DNA of 64,000 nt from Torreya grandis (lineage: Eukaryota > Streptophyta > Pinopsida > Cupressales > Taxaceae). The notes beneath the pieces were generated by a model. It searched no databases. It was given only the letters and a program-made list of their open reading frames with translations, and was not told the origin of the DNA. Shown here piece after piece: positions 24,872 to 36,154 of this stretch. The position numbers and the translations under genes are program-made. The stretch lies in NCBI GenBank assembly GCA_037957365.1, contig JARHVA010002006.1:1955501-2019500 (forward strand), written 5' to 3'. How positions within the stretch are numbered: the first letter of the stretch is position 1; each line of letters begins with the position of its first letter.

Positions 24872-26082
24872 TGATTTAACTATTTTGAGAATAATGGAGT
24901 TTTATTATTATTTTAGTTAAGGGTCTAGATTAATAAATTAGTAAATAAAATTACAATAATTACAATCCTGATTTGTATATTTTATTTGTCTTTTATACCT
25001 TTCTAAAAATAGTAATAAATTAGGAGTAATATAACTTAAATTAAAATAGGTTGAAACGGCTATTGCAGGGTCTGAAATTGGTTGTGCAAGACTAGGATAG
25101 TGTCATAAATCAGAATCTAACTTTTGTTTTGTGAAAGGATAGGACCATAAAAAATAAGAGACTCTAGTGTTTGATGTTGTTATCCTCTTCTGCCATTATT
25201 GTTAAAATTGTTTATAGAGACCTGATTTTTTGAGTTCTTTGCATTGTTATTATGTGGGTCTACTTGTGAAATTTTGAGTGTTGAATGTCAACAAAGCTTG
25301 TTGCAGAGCTATTTTAATCTTCAAACCCTAAACCTCTATCATGCTTGATAAACAAGATTTGAATCACTTGAAAAGGTGGGGGGGGTTAGTGTGTGTAAGA
25401 TGCACTGAACATGTGATACACACCCCTTTTATGGGCACGTTGCCTACATACCAATGCTCTAAAAAGAGATCAAGCCATATGTAGTTCTCTCACTTGATGT
25501 GATTTATATAATAGTGTGATACATATGCAAAAATTCCAAATTGAGTGTACTTAAGGTAGTTAAGGACTGGTGTAAGGGTTTGAATATGTTTATTGTTGTG
25601 TTGGGTGATTGTATGCAAAGAATAGGGAATTTTGACTTAGTGGTTTATTTGTATTCTTATTTGCTTTGTAAGATTTGTAACCTCCCCTTGTAAATGAAAT
25701 TTGAATGGTATTTTATAAGAAACTATTGGTCATGGGTTAAATGTCTTCATGTTAGGCTGACATAATGAAGGATACGAATAAAATGAAATTAATCATTTGG
25801 GCTCAAATTTTGACTAGATAGGAGCACCAAAAATGGGACACCCTATGGTCTGGCACTATATTCTAGGTATGGCACTCCTATCCTATAAGCTTGGGACCTA
25901 GGGGGTAGGATTGGCCTAGAAAATAGAATCTCACTGAGTTGGAATTAGGATTTAAATGTCTATAGATGACTAATTATGAGCAAAAAGGTGTCTAGAAGGG
26001 TCACAAGAACATGTAAGGACTTATGGATTGGTTGTCACAAGTCACACTCAAACTACCAATTTGGACATTTTATATGACTAAA
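24872..26082 (-). repeat. Right (5') LTR of element B
   Basis: Partner of 19012-20221. It starts TGATTTAACTA on the + strand and ends GACTAAA, followed by the GTACC TSD. The minus strand has TTATATAAATC (near 25502-25512), a plausible TATA box at a position altered in the left LTR. Confidence 0.85.
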
Positions 26083-29000
26083 GTACCAAAGCCAACCCCC
26101 AATAGCCATTTCTCAAGTTTTTTTGTAGATCAGACATTTTTTTCTTTACCAACATTATTTATTTAGTGGATTAAGTCAAGCATTATATCAGATCTTTACA
26201 TATTTGATTTGGCCATGGTTTGTTCCTTCTTGTTGGGTTTCAATTAACTCAATGTCAATATTAGAAGTTTGTTTTTTGGGCCAAACATTGGTTATAACTT
26301 ATCTTATTTTAGGGTTTGATTTCTTGTCTAGAGGCATTTTTAGATCTGATGGCATAAGGATTATTGGTTGGAGAATAAGATGGTATTTCCATGCTTGATC
26401 AATGCATTTTCATGGATATGGTGGCATGATTTTGTGGATATTTATGAGTTATTCACATAAATATATGATATCTATGTGAATATTTTATTTATTCTTATAC
26501 ACTTATAATAGCCTTTTAGATACATAGGCATTGACCAAATCTGGGCTTTGCATAATGGTGGCATAGATATGAGTTTCTTCTCCATGACCTACATTCTATC
26601 TCTCAAAATTTGTGTTGTCTTTTATACATAGGTGGCATTCCAAATTAGCTTTAGCATCCTTTTTAGTGCATTGGAAATGTTCTTTGGCTCCATTATTATA
26701 TAGAGTGTTGGTATTTTAGAGATTATCCTGATACATTTATTTACAGAGATCAAAGATCTATGTCCTTTTTTAGTATTTCCTAGTCTAACTCTATGATGAT
26801 TTTTCCTAGGAGGTTTTAAACCTATGTCATTCATTATATGTTGTCCTTGGCATCATATGTTGGTGTGTTGGAAGATTTTAGGTCTATGTGGAATATTCCC
26901 AACTACATTAGAAGCTTTATGGGGATAATAACAATTAAAATATGATCATTTATCTCTAGGGTGAAATCAACACCATTCATTGCCTAGTTGGTGTTAATGA
27001 TGATAGAGATCCTAAATGATGATGATTCAGCAATGGAATTCAAATCTTGGTCATTGATCAACCAAAAAACATAAACTATGAAGTTTATGGATCCAAGATG
27101 GAGCACTTGTAGCTATTGATTTCCATTATTGAATCCTCACCATCGATCAAGGTAATGATGTGCATATAATATCTTGAGAGAAAAAGGGTAATGTCAAATG
27201 GGTCTTTAGATCTAAATATCTAATCCTGGCCACTTGTCGATGCATCATCAAATATTTTAAACATCACAAATTACATCTGCTTACCTTATTGTTACTACTG
27301 TACAAATGCACTATTGTATTCCATACCAAGTTTTAGGTCTTCTCTATTTTGTTGATCTCACTGTTAGATACTTTTCTACATCCTAAACCACCAAGGTAAT
27401 CATTACCCTATGTTTTTAGTCAAATATGTGGTTTTGAGAACTTTTTTAGTTTGATTCAAATGAAACTTAACTTGACACATTTAGAAAAAGTGAATTTATT
27501 GGTGAGATTTATTTATTGACATGTGGATGGGACTTCTTTTATTTTCACCTAGTGGTGGACATTTTTTTGATGTGTGGGGGACAAATGATTATGGGAGGGC
27601 CCTTTCCTTTGAAATAAATAGTTTTTTATTGTTTTTCTTTACAAAAACAATATATTATGATGCAAAAATTCTTGTAAAGGTTAAGATGATGAGTTAATTT
27701 TTTACTTCTATTGGATTGAAGAGATTCCAGGTTCCCTGTCAATTCCAACAAATGATTTGAAGACTAGGTTCCCCTTAGACATGATATTTTTTTCCAAAAC
27801 TTTTAGTGTAAATTTTATTAAATAGGACTTATTGATAGGAATGTAATTGTTTAATAACTTTTGATCGATAACTCAAAATCGAGTACCATTTTTTGTATAA
27901 GTTCATTTTTTCAATTTCTAATGCATTGGGCCTATTGACATTATAAACTACACTAAAATATAAAATGACACATTTTGGGGGGTCTCTTCACATTGGTTGT
28001 GTTGCCATATGCTTACAATTTGTGGTGATATTTTTAGTGGTGATGCATTTTACTATGTTTTGAACATTTGTTGATGGATTATTCATTTTTTGCATGTAAT
28101 TTATCTCTTTCATTTTTCAAAAATCATAAGGTGAGCTTTGGTCTGGAAAGAAGCCAAACCCCCTCATAGGTAACACAAACTTCCTTCTTTCTTCTTTTGG
28201 ATTACATTGTCATCATTTGTTGCACTCATGGATGCATTGTTGGCTAAATCTAACATCTTATTATTGAGTGTACATTATCACTACTACAAGGTTTCAAGTT
28301 TTATGGGTCTTACATTGTACTTTATGCATGTACTATCTTAGATGCATTTTCAACTGAGTTTGATGTCCTTTTTTTCATGTGCTTTACATATTTTTGGCTA
28401 CTAATTATTCTATGTGTTTGCATACTTTATGGCTCTTTTCATCATTTTCCACATTATTCCATTAGCCCATGACATGCATTATTACTTTGACACATTGGTA
28501 GCTATGCTATGTCTCCTTGAGGCCCCTTTCTTAGTGCCTCGCCTTTTTTTATGGAGACACTTTTTTTGCTCCTTTATTTTTTTAGCATCTCTCTTGATGG
28601 GTTATTGACAGGTTAACAGTTTCCTTATTTGGATCTATTTTGGTGAATCTCAGTGTCTTCTTTATTTATATTTTTTGTTTTTTGTGTATGGTCTATATTG
28701 TACTCATACTGATTTATAAAGTGCCATGGGGGGTTTGCTGATTTAACCTTATCTACCTTCATGCATTTATGTGATCTATTTTGAGCACCTTTTCTCTTCA
28801 TAAATTTCTTGTCTTTTCCATTATTACCATGGGCCATTATCTTTGAGAGCCTTATCTATATTTTTGACACCTTTTTTTGATAGTTGATAGTCTCTTTGTT
28901 TAAATTATTTTGTTGTATACAGTGTCAACTTTTTTGATGTTCAAGTAGTGTATTTGGACCACTCGTGTTGACCTTTTACCTCCATTCCATCCATTCAGTA

Positions 29001-29791
29001 GTATGGGGAGGGGAAGGGTGGTGGGGTGTGATGTATATTCTCCTTCTTTGGTGTTGAGAATTCCTTTCACATGTATTAATATTTTATACTTTGGTCACCA
29101 CTGATAATATTCTTAATTGAAGTTATTCTGGTGAAGCCCAGTGTTATTTATTCTTGTGATCAAGTAATGGATTTGAACTACTCATGTAGATTGAGTTATT
29201 TTGTGACTTATGATTACTTGGAGTGTAGACTATTTTAGTATCATCTTTAGAGGGCCTTTTTAGCTATCTTCTTCTTTTCTCTCTTTTGGGGGTGGGGGGA
29301 GGTAGTTCCTATAGTATTTTCTCTCTTTTTCTCCACTTCATGAGAGTTATTTATTTTTTTCACTTTTGAGTGTTTTCTAAATTACTCATTTGTACATGGG
29401 TATCTTATTCAGGCAATTTTTTTTTACTGAAACCCATATGAGGATTGTTTCTTGACTCCATGGCCTTCTTGGTGATTCTTATAGTAACACTAATATGGTA
29501 TCCCCACCAATGACACTAGTGTGATAGCCCCACCAGTCTTTGTGCTCACTTCTCACCATCGTATTGGAGGGTGTTCAAGTGATGCTTCTTCATGTTCATT
29601 ATTCTACCTAGTACCTTGGAGCACAGTGTTTGTGTTTAGCAATCCTTGTATTCATCATCATTCCTACTTTTACTTGGAAGTTATAGTGACTTGGCATCTA
29701 TTTAATCCAACATGATGGATTGCATTCATAGAGACACATGAATTCACACTGTATCTTGTATTTTTATCCCCTAGATTCACTTGATGGGGGG
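26083..29791 (+). other. Interior of element A after the nested insertion, with second half of PBS and PPT
   Basis: Begins with GTACC (right TSD of B) and AAAGCCAACC, the rest of the PBS of A. The remaining 3.7 kb shows no gag, protease, RT or integrase motif on either strand. Open frames are 60-70 codons with no family features. Two G-rich clusters lie at 29004-29028 and 29288-29302. The end, TTGATGGGGGG, is the PPT abutting the 3' LTR at 29792. Confidence 0.65.
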
Positions 29792-30103
29792 TGTTAAAGT
29801 ATCTTACTCATGCTTTCTCGGCTCTAATTATTTGTGTTTATCTAGTTTTGTCTTATGTGGTGTTTAGTCCCACATTAGCTATTTTAGCTTTCATATTATT
29901 TTTTCTTGCCTATATAATCAAGTGATATTTATTGTAATATACATGCTTCATTATGTTTTTTTAATCTTTTACATATCTCATTGTATGTATAACAATTGAT
30001 CTTGTTTTTAATTAATATTTTTTAGGTATATGTTGAAGCATCAATGGCTATGGTAACGAGCCATTGGAGAGATCTTGGTTGAAGAGTTTTGATAACTCTT
30101 TCA
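29792..30103 (+). repeat. 3' LTR of element A
   Basis: Starts TGTTAAAGTATC and ends ACTCTTTCA. CTATATAATCA (29910-29920) is a good TATA-box candidate, missing from the 5' LTR. ATGAT follows as the right TSD. Confidence 0.85.
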
Positions 30104-30456
30104 ATGATATGATTATTTATTTTCAACCCATTTAATGAGAGAGATTTTCTCTCTTTAAAATTTAAATTTTCTCTCACCACTTTCATCCAGTCTCAATTTC
30201 TAACTTGAAGAATTTATTGCCTAAAAATTCTCCCTTGTCTCTCTCTACATAGTCCTTTCTAAAAACTTTTTTTTGTGCTTTCAGTTTAAAAGTACTACCC
30301 ACATGATTTACATTTCTTTATTTTTAAATATTTCTTGATTTCCCATTTTGTATTTCAATAAAGGTATCTTTGCCTACTAATAGGAGAGGGACTTTGTTCC
30401 CCATGTTGTTGATGTGAAGTCATTGATTTATCCCCCTGATAAATATCATGCCAACA
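30104..30456 (+). repeat. 3' LTR of element C, final part (after nested element A)
   Basis: Continues the alignment with 6043-6423 of the 5' LTR, including the ATGAGAGAGATTT and TCAATTTCTAACTTG blocks, and ends ATGCCAACA at 30456. CTTAT follows, which may be the right TSD; no clear left partner was found. Confidence 0.8.
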
Positions 30457-30559
30457 CTTATAAAAGAGAATATTAGGCCCTATGGGTAGTGATTATTAGG
30501 TCAAAAATGGTGAATCAATAAGATAAAATATTATATAAATATTTAAATACCTTTGAGTT

Positions 30560-30689
30560 CTCAATTATCATCCCAATAGGGAAAACCCACATTAAGAACA
30601 TTCCACCATTTGCACTGCAAAACTTTCTTGTATTAATAAGTGATTATCTAGACAATTTATTATTTGAATTTGATGTGATGTGTATAAAA
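30560..30689 (+). pseudogene. gag relic of element H, left piece
   Basis: The translation reads NIPPFALQNFLVLISDYLDN followed by LLFEFDVMCIK, resembling the start of a plant retrotransposon Gag domain (a D-P-D-x-F-L-F-E-F-D-like block). It breaks off at the insertion of element D and resumes in frame at 36155 with NYDCHSDVK. Neither LTR of H is identified, so the extent of H is unknown. The 100 bp between 30457 and 30560 show no feature. Confidence 0.55.
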
Positions 30690-31091
30690 TATTATGCCCT
30701 TAACATATAACATGTTTATGAATATATGTGGTTAATATGTGGCCTACATAACCTTTTACCTTATCTTGTCACATTTCTTTATGTTCTTGTCTTGTTGGTA
30801 GGGTTAGTCTATGGAGTAACCATAGCTTAAGTAGGCTATATATGGGAGGTAGTGATTGGTACTTGAGAATCATATTATAGGTTTTTTCTTTATTACAATT
30901 TTATGGATGATTTCCCCCTCAAAGTGGCTTAGTTTTATTTATCAAGTACTTTAATCTACTATCAACTAATGGTGTGGATTTACTTATTCTACTCTTATTA
31001 TTATGATATATTATTTTTTATATGATCTTGATCTTTACATATGCATCCATTGTTGATAATTGGTTTGATATATCTAAGAAATTTAATTACA
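30690..31091 (+). repeat. 5' LTR of element D
   Basis: Begins TATTATGCCCTTAAC and ends near ATTTAATTACA, 2 bp before the PBS. CTATATATGG at 30836-30845 is a TATA-like element that the 3' LTR also has (TTTATATATG, 35893-35902). Confidence 0.75.
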
Positions 31092-31093
31092 AG

Positions 31094-31105
31094 TGGTATC
31101 ATATA
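31094..31105 (+). other. Primer-binding site of element D
   Basis: TGGTATCATATA follows the LTR. Its first eight bases match the initiator tRNA-Met complement TGGTATCAGAGC used by chromoviruses and copia elements. Confidence 0.7.
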
Positions 31106-31609
31106 TTTAATTTGGGTAGGGTTTTACAACATATTTTTTTTAGATCAAGCATAATATTTTTTTGTGAGTTGAAGGATCAACAAATATAACTTGTGATCCA
31201 AATGGAATTTTTTTTGGTGCATTATTATTTGAGGTTTTATTTATAAATATATTTTTAAAAATGTTTCAAAACCTTACACAAATTGGTAGTCATTGGATTT
31301 GCCTTGGTGAAATAATCATAATTGTATAAGCCTCTGGTATATTTTTTCCAACCCTGAAAACATCAACCTTGAAATTTGAAACATAGTAGATTTTTCATGA
31401 GGATAAAAAACACTCAAGCCTATGGAAAAAGGAAAAAAATATCTAATAAAAACACTTATCAAGGAAGACATGGAGTTCATAACTTCTAATACAAGGGTTT
31501 TGGGGTTGGTTACCCAACTCTGGGTAGATGTGTAAATCATGACTAAAAAAAAGATGTGGTCAAAGGTGACATGGATGTAATGAATGGAGATTTGATAATA
31601 TAAATGAAA

Positions 31610-32500
31610 CATTGGTGAATTTATTAACTCATATATCTACAACACCATTATCTAGTAATTCTCCATTAGACTATTCAAGTTCTCCTAACAAGAACAATTT
31701 AAGTTTAAACATAGTTTTAAGGAATATGGTACAAAAATGGAAGTGTGAAAGTTTGATGGTAAGGATTTGGTCACTTAGATTTTTTATTTTTTATTTTTTT
31801 TAATAATTTAGACCCCATGTGCATATAAGGTGGTCATGGCATCCATTTATTTTGAACCACATAAATTCATTTAATGTATATGGTTATGTGTTCAAATGAA
31901 AAATAAAGGCCTTATTATTACCTAGTCAATGTTTACTAATGAGATTGAGATGCACTATAAAAACTAAGATAAAACTACTACATATAGTTAACAAAATTGA
32001 GGCAAACATGTACTATAAATGATTATATTATTAATTCTAGAACCTGTCTTTGAGCGTGGATAATGTCACAAAGGAAAACTTGAATGGCATGTTCTTAGGT
32101 GGGATCAAGGATAGCATCCAACTTTATTTTCACGTGTTTAATCCAAATTTAGTATCATATTCCATGGTCTTCATGTGCAAGGTAGAGGAAAGATATATGT
32201 AAAATATTAGGCATTCACTATTAGAAGAGAGTGTATTATTCCAGCACAATCATTCCCTTAGCTTACTAGATTGACTTCTTAAAAAATTGAAGATAAATGA
32301 GTAAAAGGATTATATTTAAACCATGATATCATATACAATAAAGGACATAAATGTGTTGATAAGAACTTTTTCTACATTAAATGGGTCAATGAATATGAAG
32401 AGGATGATGAAGTAGCATGCAAGAGTGAGGATGCACTAGAGGGAGAATCAGAGGATACCCAAAAAAATAATTCATGTCATGAAATTTTAGGTGTTAGCAC
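31610..32500 (+). pseudogene. gag: gag relic of element D with zinc-knuckle remnant
   Basis: After the leader, an open stretch at 31612-31800 ends MVRIWSLRFF, where a gag would have a KFDGKD-W-like block. Further pieces read VMASIYFEPHKFI (about 31840), NLSLSVDNVTKENLNGMFLG (about 32045-32105) and GGIKDSIQLYFHVFNP. At about 32320-32375 the sequence NKGHKCVDKNFFYIK corresponds to the second half of a CCHC knuckle (CxxC-x4-H-x4-C); its first cysteines are not clear. The tail is acidic (EEDDE). Many stops are present. The order and motifs fit chromovirus Gag. Confidence 0.6.
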
Positions 32501-32509
32501 TCCATAAAC

Positions 32510-32800
32510 CCTCAAGGTTGTGGGTTTCTTAAAGAAAAAAAGGGTGATTGTGTTGATTGACTTAGGTAATACACATAGCTTCATCAATAATAAGTTAGTG
32601 ACACTCTTAATTTTTTTATTCAAATAGCTCCAAAATTTCAAGTCACAATTGTATATGGTAGAACACTCAATTGTTTGGAAAATTTCCATGGTATTAAAAT
32701 TGACATAAGAGATTACAGGTTAGACTCTCCTATGTTTTCTTTTTCCATGGTTGAGGATGACATCATTTTGGGATTCCATTATCTCACAACCTTAGGAATG
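32510..32800 (+). pseudogene. Protease relic of element D
   Basis: FLKKKRVIVLIDLGNTHSFI (about 32525-32590) matches the chromovirus protease start, in which VLIDSGSTHNFI carries the active site D-S-G. Here it is D-L-G: the catalytic Asp and Gly remain but Ser is replaced. It follows directly on the gag tail in the same polyprotein order. Confidence 0.7.
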
Positions 32801-33129
32801 ATAGATATAAATTTCTAGGATTTTTTCATGAATTCTCATTTTAAATGTAAGACATTTGAACTATGTGGATTGTATGAAAAGTATCCACCACTATTTAGTT
32901 ACTAAATATTTTGGAGATTATATAAAATGGGCTAGAAGGGTTTGTATCACAATGATTTTCCTCATAATTACATCTAAGAAATATGTATACATAGTCTGAT
33001 CTATAGCATATTGTTGGTAACCACTTAGCTATTTTTGGAGCAATGCCAAAAGGACTACCACAAAAAGGGGAACATTATCATGCCATTTGATATCTAATAT
33101 GGAGTGAATTTCAAAACATCATACCATAC

Positions 33130-34286
33130 AAGTACACATATGTATATAAGAGTGAGATTGTAAATATGGTATAAGAGATGTTGGAGTCTAGTATTATTAG
33201 ATGTAGCTAAAGTACACCATCATAAATAAGTTTCCTATTATGATAATTAATGATTTTCTATATGAGATACATGGTGTTGTCTATGCTACAAAATTAGATC
33301 CTCATTTAGGTTACAACCAAATTTAGATCAAGGATTAGGGTATACATAAGAAAAAATTTAGAACTCATGAAGCCCATTATTTAATTTTGGTAATTCCTTT
33401 TTGTGTCATAAATGCACCATTTACATTATATAGTTTTGTGAAATCTATATTTAGGCATTTTTTGTAGAAACTTATCTTGGTTTTTTTTAATGACATAATA
33501 ATATATAGGAAGACATGGTAATATCACTTACAACATGTGAATTAGGTACTAATAAATTCTAGAACAATATCAATTTTATGCAAATCCTTCCAAGTGTGAT
33601 TTTTTAGTATAAGAGGTGGAATACTTAAGAAACATTATTTTGCATCAAGGTTTCAAATGATACCCTCAAAATATAAAGGTTGTTATAAAATGACAAGTTA
33701 CAAAAATCCTCAAGAACTTCCAAAGATTTTTAGGTTGATAGGGTACTATCATTAGCTTGTGATTTTTTTTGGAAACATAGCCACACCACTCACAACCTTG
33801 TTGAGGAATAACTCCTTCCATTAGAATGAAGCTAATACCTAGCCATTTTCAAAACATAAGGAGGCCATATGCATCACTCTAAATTTTTTTATGCCAAAAT
33901 TTTCAAATACCTTAATTGTTGAATGTGATGCACTAGGATATGGAATAGGGGTAATACTTACTTAAAAAGGGTGACCCATTTAATTTTATATTAGGTATCT
34001 CAAGGGTAAGACTTTTTTAAAGATTTTCTATAAAAATGAGATGATGGATATTCTTCATGAGGTCAAATAATGAAGACCTTATATGATGGGTAAACATTTA
34101 AAGGTGAATATTGATGATGATCATCTAAAATACTTGTTAGAACAAAGGTTATCATCTGAAGAACAACAAAAATGGGCAATAAAAATGTTGGGATATGAAT
34201 TTGAATTAAAATTTAATAAAGAAAAGGATAATGTAGTATTTGATACACTATCCAGGAGGGATGAATACATAGAAGTATTATTATGA
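33130..34286 (+). pseudogene. pol: RT and RNase H relic of element D
   Basis: RT: MLESSIIRCS (about 33175) is the N-terminal block. The part that would contain the KKDGSWRxCVDYR motif is missing, so about 100 bp seem deleted. The frame continues with IHGVVYATKLDPHLGYNQI (about 33260-33320), where TKLD holds the first catalytic Asp. The expected V-x-F-D-D box is hard to see (WFFLMT at about 33475). RNase H is clearest at 34086-34286: HLKVNIDDDHLKYLLEQRL, EEQQKWAIKMLGYEFELKF and KEKDNVVFDTLSRRDE, corresponding to the standard V-D-H-x-x-L-K-Y and V-A-D-A-L-S-R motifs (A to F/T here). Confidence 0.75.
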
Positions 34287-34429
34287 ACAATGTCCATATG
34301 ATAGGTAGATTGGATGGATGAGGTAATATCATAATGGGAAACTAGCATTGATACATAGGTTCTAATTTAGAATATCCAACAAGATTATAATGTCTCAAAA
34401 AAATTGAGTGGAAATGGAATGTTTTATTG

Positions 34430-35735
34430 TATAAATATATATTGTACCCATGAAATCATTCTACCCTCAAGCATTATATCATTATAGAACTTCATGCATG
34501 TCTAATAGGGGTCAATCAAGATTTTTTAGAAATTATAAAATAATCAATAAATATTTATTCTAAGAAGAACTCAAGGGTTTTATCTATAATTTTTTTGCTC
34601 ATAGTGTGTAAAAAAATAAGGGTGAGATAATTAAGACCCTAAGTATTTTTCAACCCTTATCTACTCCTATCCAAAGGTGGAGTAGGTTTCCAAGGATTTC
34701 ATCATAAATTTACTTAGGTTATAAGGTAAAAATGTGATCATGGTAAAAATGGATAGACTCAAAATATATGCCCACTTTTGTGCCTTATCATAACCATTTG
34801 TAGCTAATACTATAAAAATAATTTTTTTGGATACAGTTCAAAAGTTACATGGTACCATCAAGATCAAAGTAAGTGATCTGATCCTATCTTTACCAATAAA
34901 TTTTGGATAAAATTATTCTCATGTTGGGTACTTAGTTGGATTATATCTCATCATATCATCCTCAATATTATGTAAAAAAAGAGGTGGTCAATAAATGACT
35001 AGAGAGTTATCCCCATTGTTTTGCATTGGGTAAAAAAGAAAGATGGTTTCATTGGCTATCACTTGTAGACTAGTCGTATATCACCTCTTTCCATACCTCA
35101 TCTAAAATGTCTCCATTTTTAGCACTATATGGGTGCTGACTCCCAACCATCACCTCATTCTTGAGGGTTTAGCCAAGGGGTTGGGATATTAAAGAACACA
35201 TTCAACTCCATCCAGAGGTACTAGCTAGTCTAAGAGAGAATTTAGTAATGGCACAAAATTGAATGAAATAACTAGTGGATCAAACCATAGAGAGAGGAAT
35301 TTTTAATTGGGTGATTGGGTATTTGTGTGCTTACAACCATAAAAGTGAGTGTATTTTTAAAAAAGGATAAAAATATTTCTCCTCATTAGTACAACCCTTA
35401 TCATATCCTATAAAAAAGTGGCAGTGTCGTATACAAGTTGGAGCTAACTCAGTATGCATGCATGCATCAAATATTTCATGTATTCTACATAAATAAGGCA
35501 ATTATAAATAGAGTACCTACCTTGACTAAGTTACCAAATTTGATTAAGGAAGGTATAGTCATTATATAAGTCAAGGATATCCTTGAGACACACACTAAAT
35601 GATAATGAATAATGGAATTAAAGAGTATTTGATCAACTAGAATAATCTGGCCAACAAAGATGCAATATGGGAGGATGAAGCATTTATATAGTAACATCCA
35701 GAGTTATCCAACATTAAGGGAAACATTTTTTTAAA
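34430..35735 (+). pseudogene. Integrase with C-terminal chromodomain remnant, element D
   Basis: Pieces in order: an HHCC region too decayed to place; KNVIMVKMDRLKIYAHFCAL (about 34725-34785), the first catalytic-Asp block; DTVQKLHGTIKIKVSD (34830-34875), leading into the second Asp; then LILSLPINFG. The C-terminal domain has GSVVYKLELTQYACMHQIFH (about 35423-35480) and VPTLTKLP. The chromodomain is visible at about 35618-35715 as EYLI, NKDAIWEDEAFI and HPELS, like the EYLIKWKxLPxxDATWE chromodomain core. Chromodomains direct integration to particular chromatin. Stops run throughout. Confidence 0.75.
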
Positions 35736-35740
35736 TGAAT

Positions 35741-36149
35741 GTGATTTATACACCCTTAACTTATAGCATGTATACAAATATGTGTTACTGGTACATGGCA
35801 AACATAATGTTTTACATTATCTTGTCACATTTCTCTATGTTATCATATCGTTAATAGTGTCAACCTATGGATTAAACATAACCTAAGTAGGGTTTATATA
35901 TGAGGTAGTGATTAGTACTTGGGGATAATATCATGAATTATATTTTTATTGCATGGTTTTGGAGGACTACCCCATAGAAGTGTCTCAATATTATTTATTA
36001 GGTATTCTACTCTAATGGAAATTAATGGTGTGGATATGTTTATTTTGTTTTAATTATTGTGATACATTATTTTTGATTTGATCTTGATCTTGATATTTAC
36101 ATTTACATCTATTTTTTAGAATTGGATTGATCTATCTAAGTAATCTAAT
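35741..36149 (+). repeat. 3' LTR of element D
   Basis: Matches 30690-31091, for example CTTGTCACATTTCT, GAGGTAGTGATT and TTATGGTGTGGAT-like blocks. The start is uncertain by a few bases, and no clean PPT remains before it. Confidence 0.7.
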
Positions 36150-36154
36150 TAAAA

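Larger units (their letters stand above)
19012..26082 (-). mobile_element. Element B: gag-only Ty3/gypsy-type LTR element inside element A
   Basis: LTRs of about 1.2 kb (19012-20221 and 24872-26082) flank a 4.65 kb interior. A perfect 5-bp TSD (GTACC) marks both ends. Orientation is minus: next to the left LTR is a C/T-rich run whose reverse complement is a PPT (AAAAAAAGGGGAGGTAAA), and next to the right LTR the minus strand reads TTTGGTGAACTCGGC, a TGG-initial PBS 2 bp from the LTR end. The only coding relic is gag (24559 to about 23480). No protease, RT or integrase is visible, so it is a large non-autonomous derivative. It is the youngest of the three nested insertions C, A, B. Confidence 0.85.
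18747..30103 (+). mobile_element. Element A: copia-like non-autonomous LTR element inside LTR of C
   Basis: Direct LTRs at 18747-19004 and 29792-30103 both run from TGTTA(G/A)AGTATC to ACTCTTTCA. Right after the 5' LTR comes TGGTACC, which continues after nested element B as AAAGCCAACC. Joined, this is close to the TGGTATCAGAGCC-type initiator-tRNA-Met primer site common in copia elements. A PPT (GATGGGGGG) abuts the 3' LTR. Excluding B, the internal region is only about 3.7 kb and has no recognisable gag or pol, so A would have depended on proteins from another element. The empty site is preserved in the other LTR of C. Confidence 0.85.
266..30456 (+). mobile_element. Element C: giant Ty3/gypsy LTR retrotransposon with nested insertions
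   Basis: Two direct copies of a roughly 6.2 kb sequence flank an internal region with a PBS at 6429-6446 and degenerate gag, PR, RT, RH and INT in that order on the + strand. The downstream copy is split by nested element A (18747-30103). Without the insertion the element is about 18.8 kb. The LTRs are as long as the internal region and contain a long reading-frame relic. The INT C-terminus shows no chromodomain, which argues against a chromovirus and for a non-chromodomain (OTA-like) lineage. Unlike element F, I see no second RNase H. The right end is near 30456 (ATGCCAACA). The left LTR boundary is not resolved, and I could not find a convincing TSD. Confidence 0.8.
30690..36149 (+). mobile_element. 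Element D: chromovirus-type Ty3/gypsy LTR retrotransposon
   Basis: LTRs of about 400 bp (30690-31091 and about 35741-36149) flank PBS, gag with a zinc-knuckle remnant, PR, RT, RH, INT and a chromodomain remnant, in that order on the + strand. It interrupts the gag of H. TAAAA at 30685-30689 recurs at 36150-36154 as a likely 5-bp TSD, and removing D restores the H frame. A-rich ends leave the LTR borders uncertain by a few bases. A chromodomain at the INT C-terminus defines chromoviruses. All frames are broken. Confidence 0.8.

Noticed and set aside
26204..26398. 64-codon frame inside element A
   Set aside because: Composition-driven, no motif, no homolog in this window; the interior of A shows no coding constraint.
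30457..30461. CTTAT as right target-site duplication of element C
   Set aside because: No convincing partner near the left LTR edge; the left boundary itself is not fixed, so it is only noted as possible.
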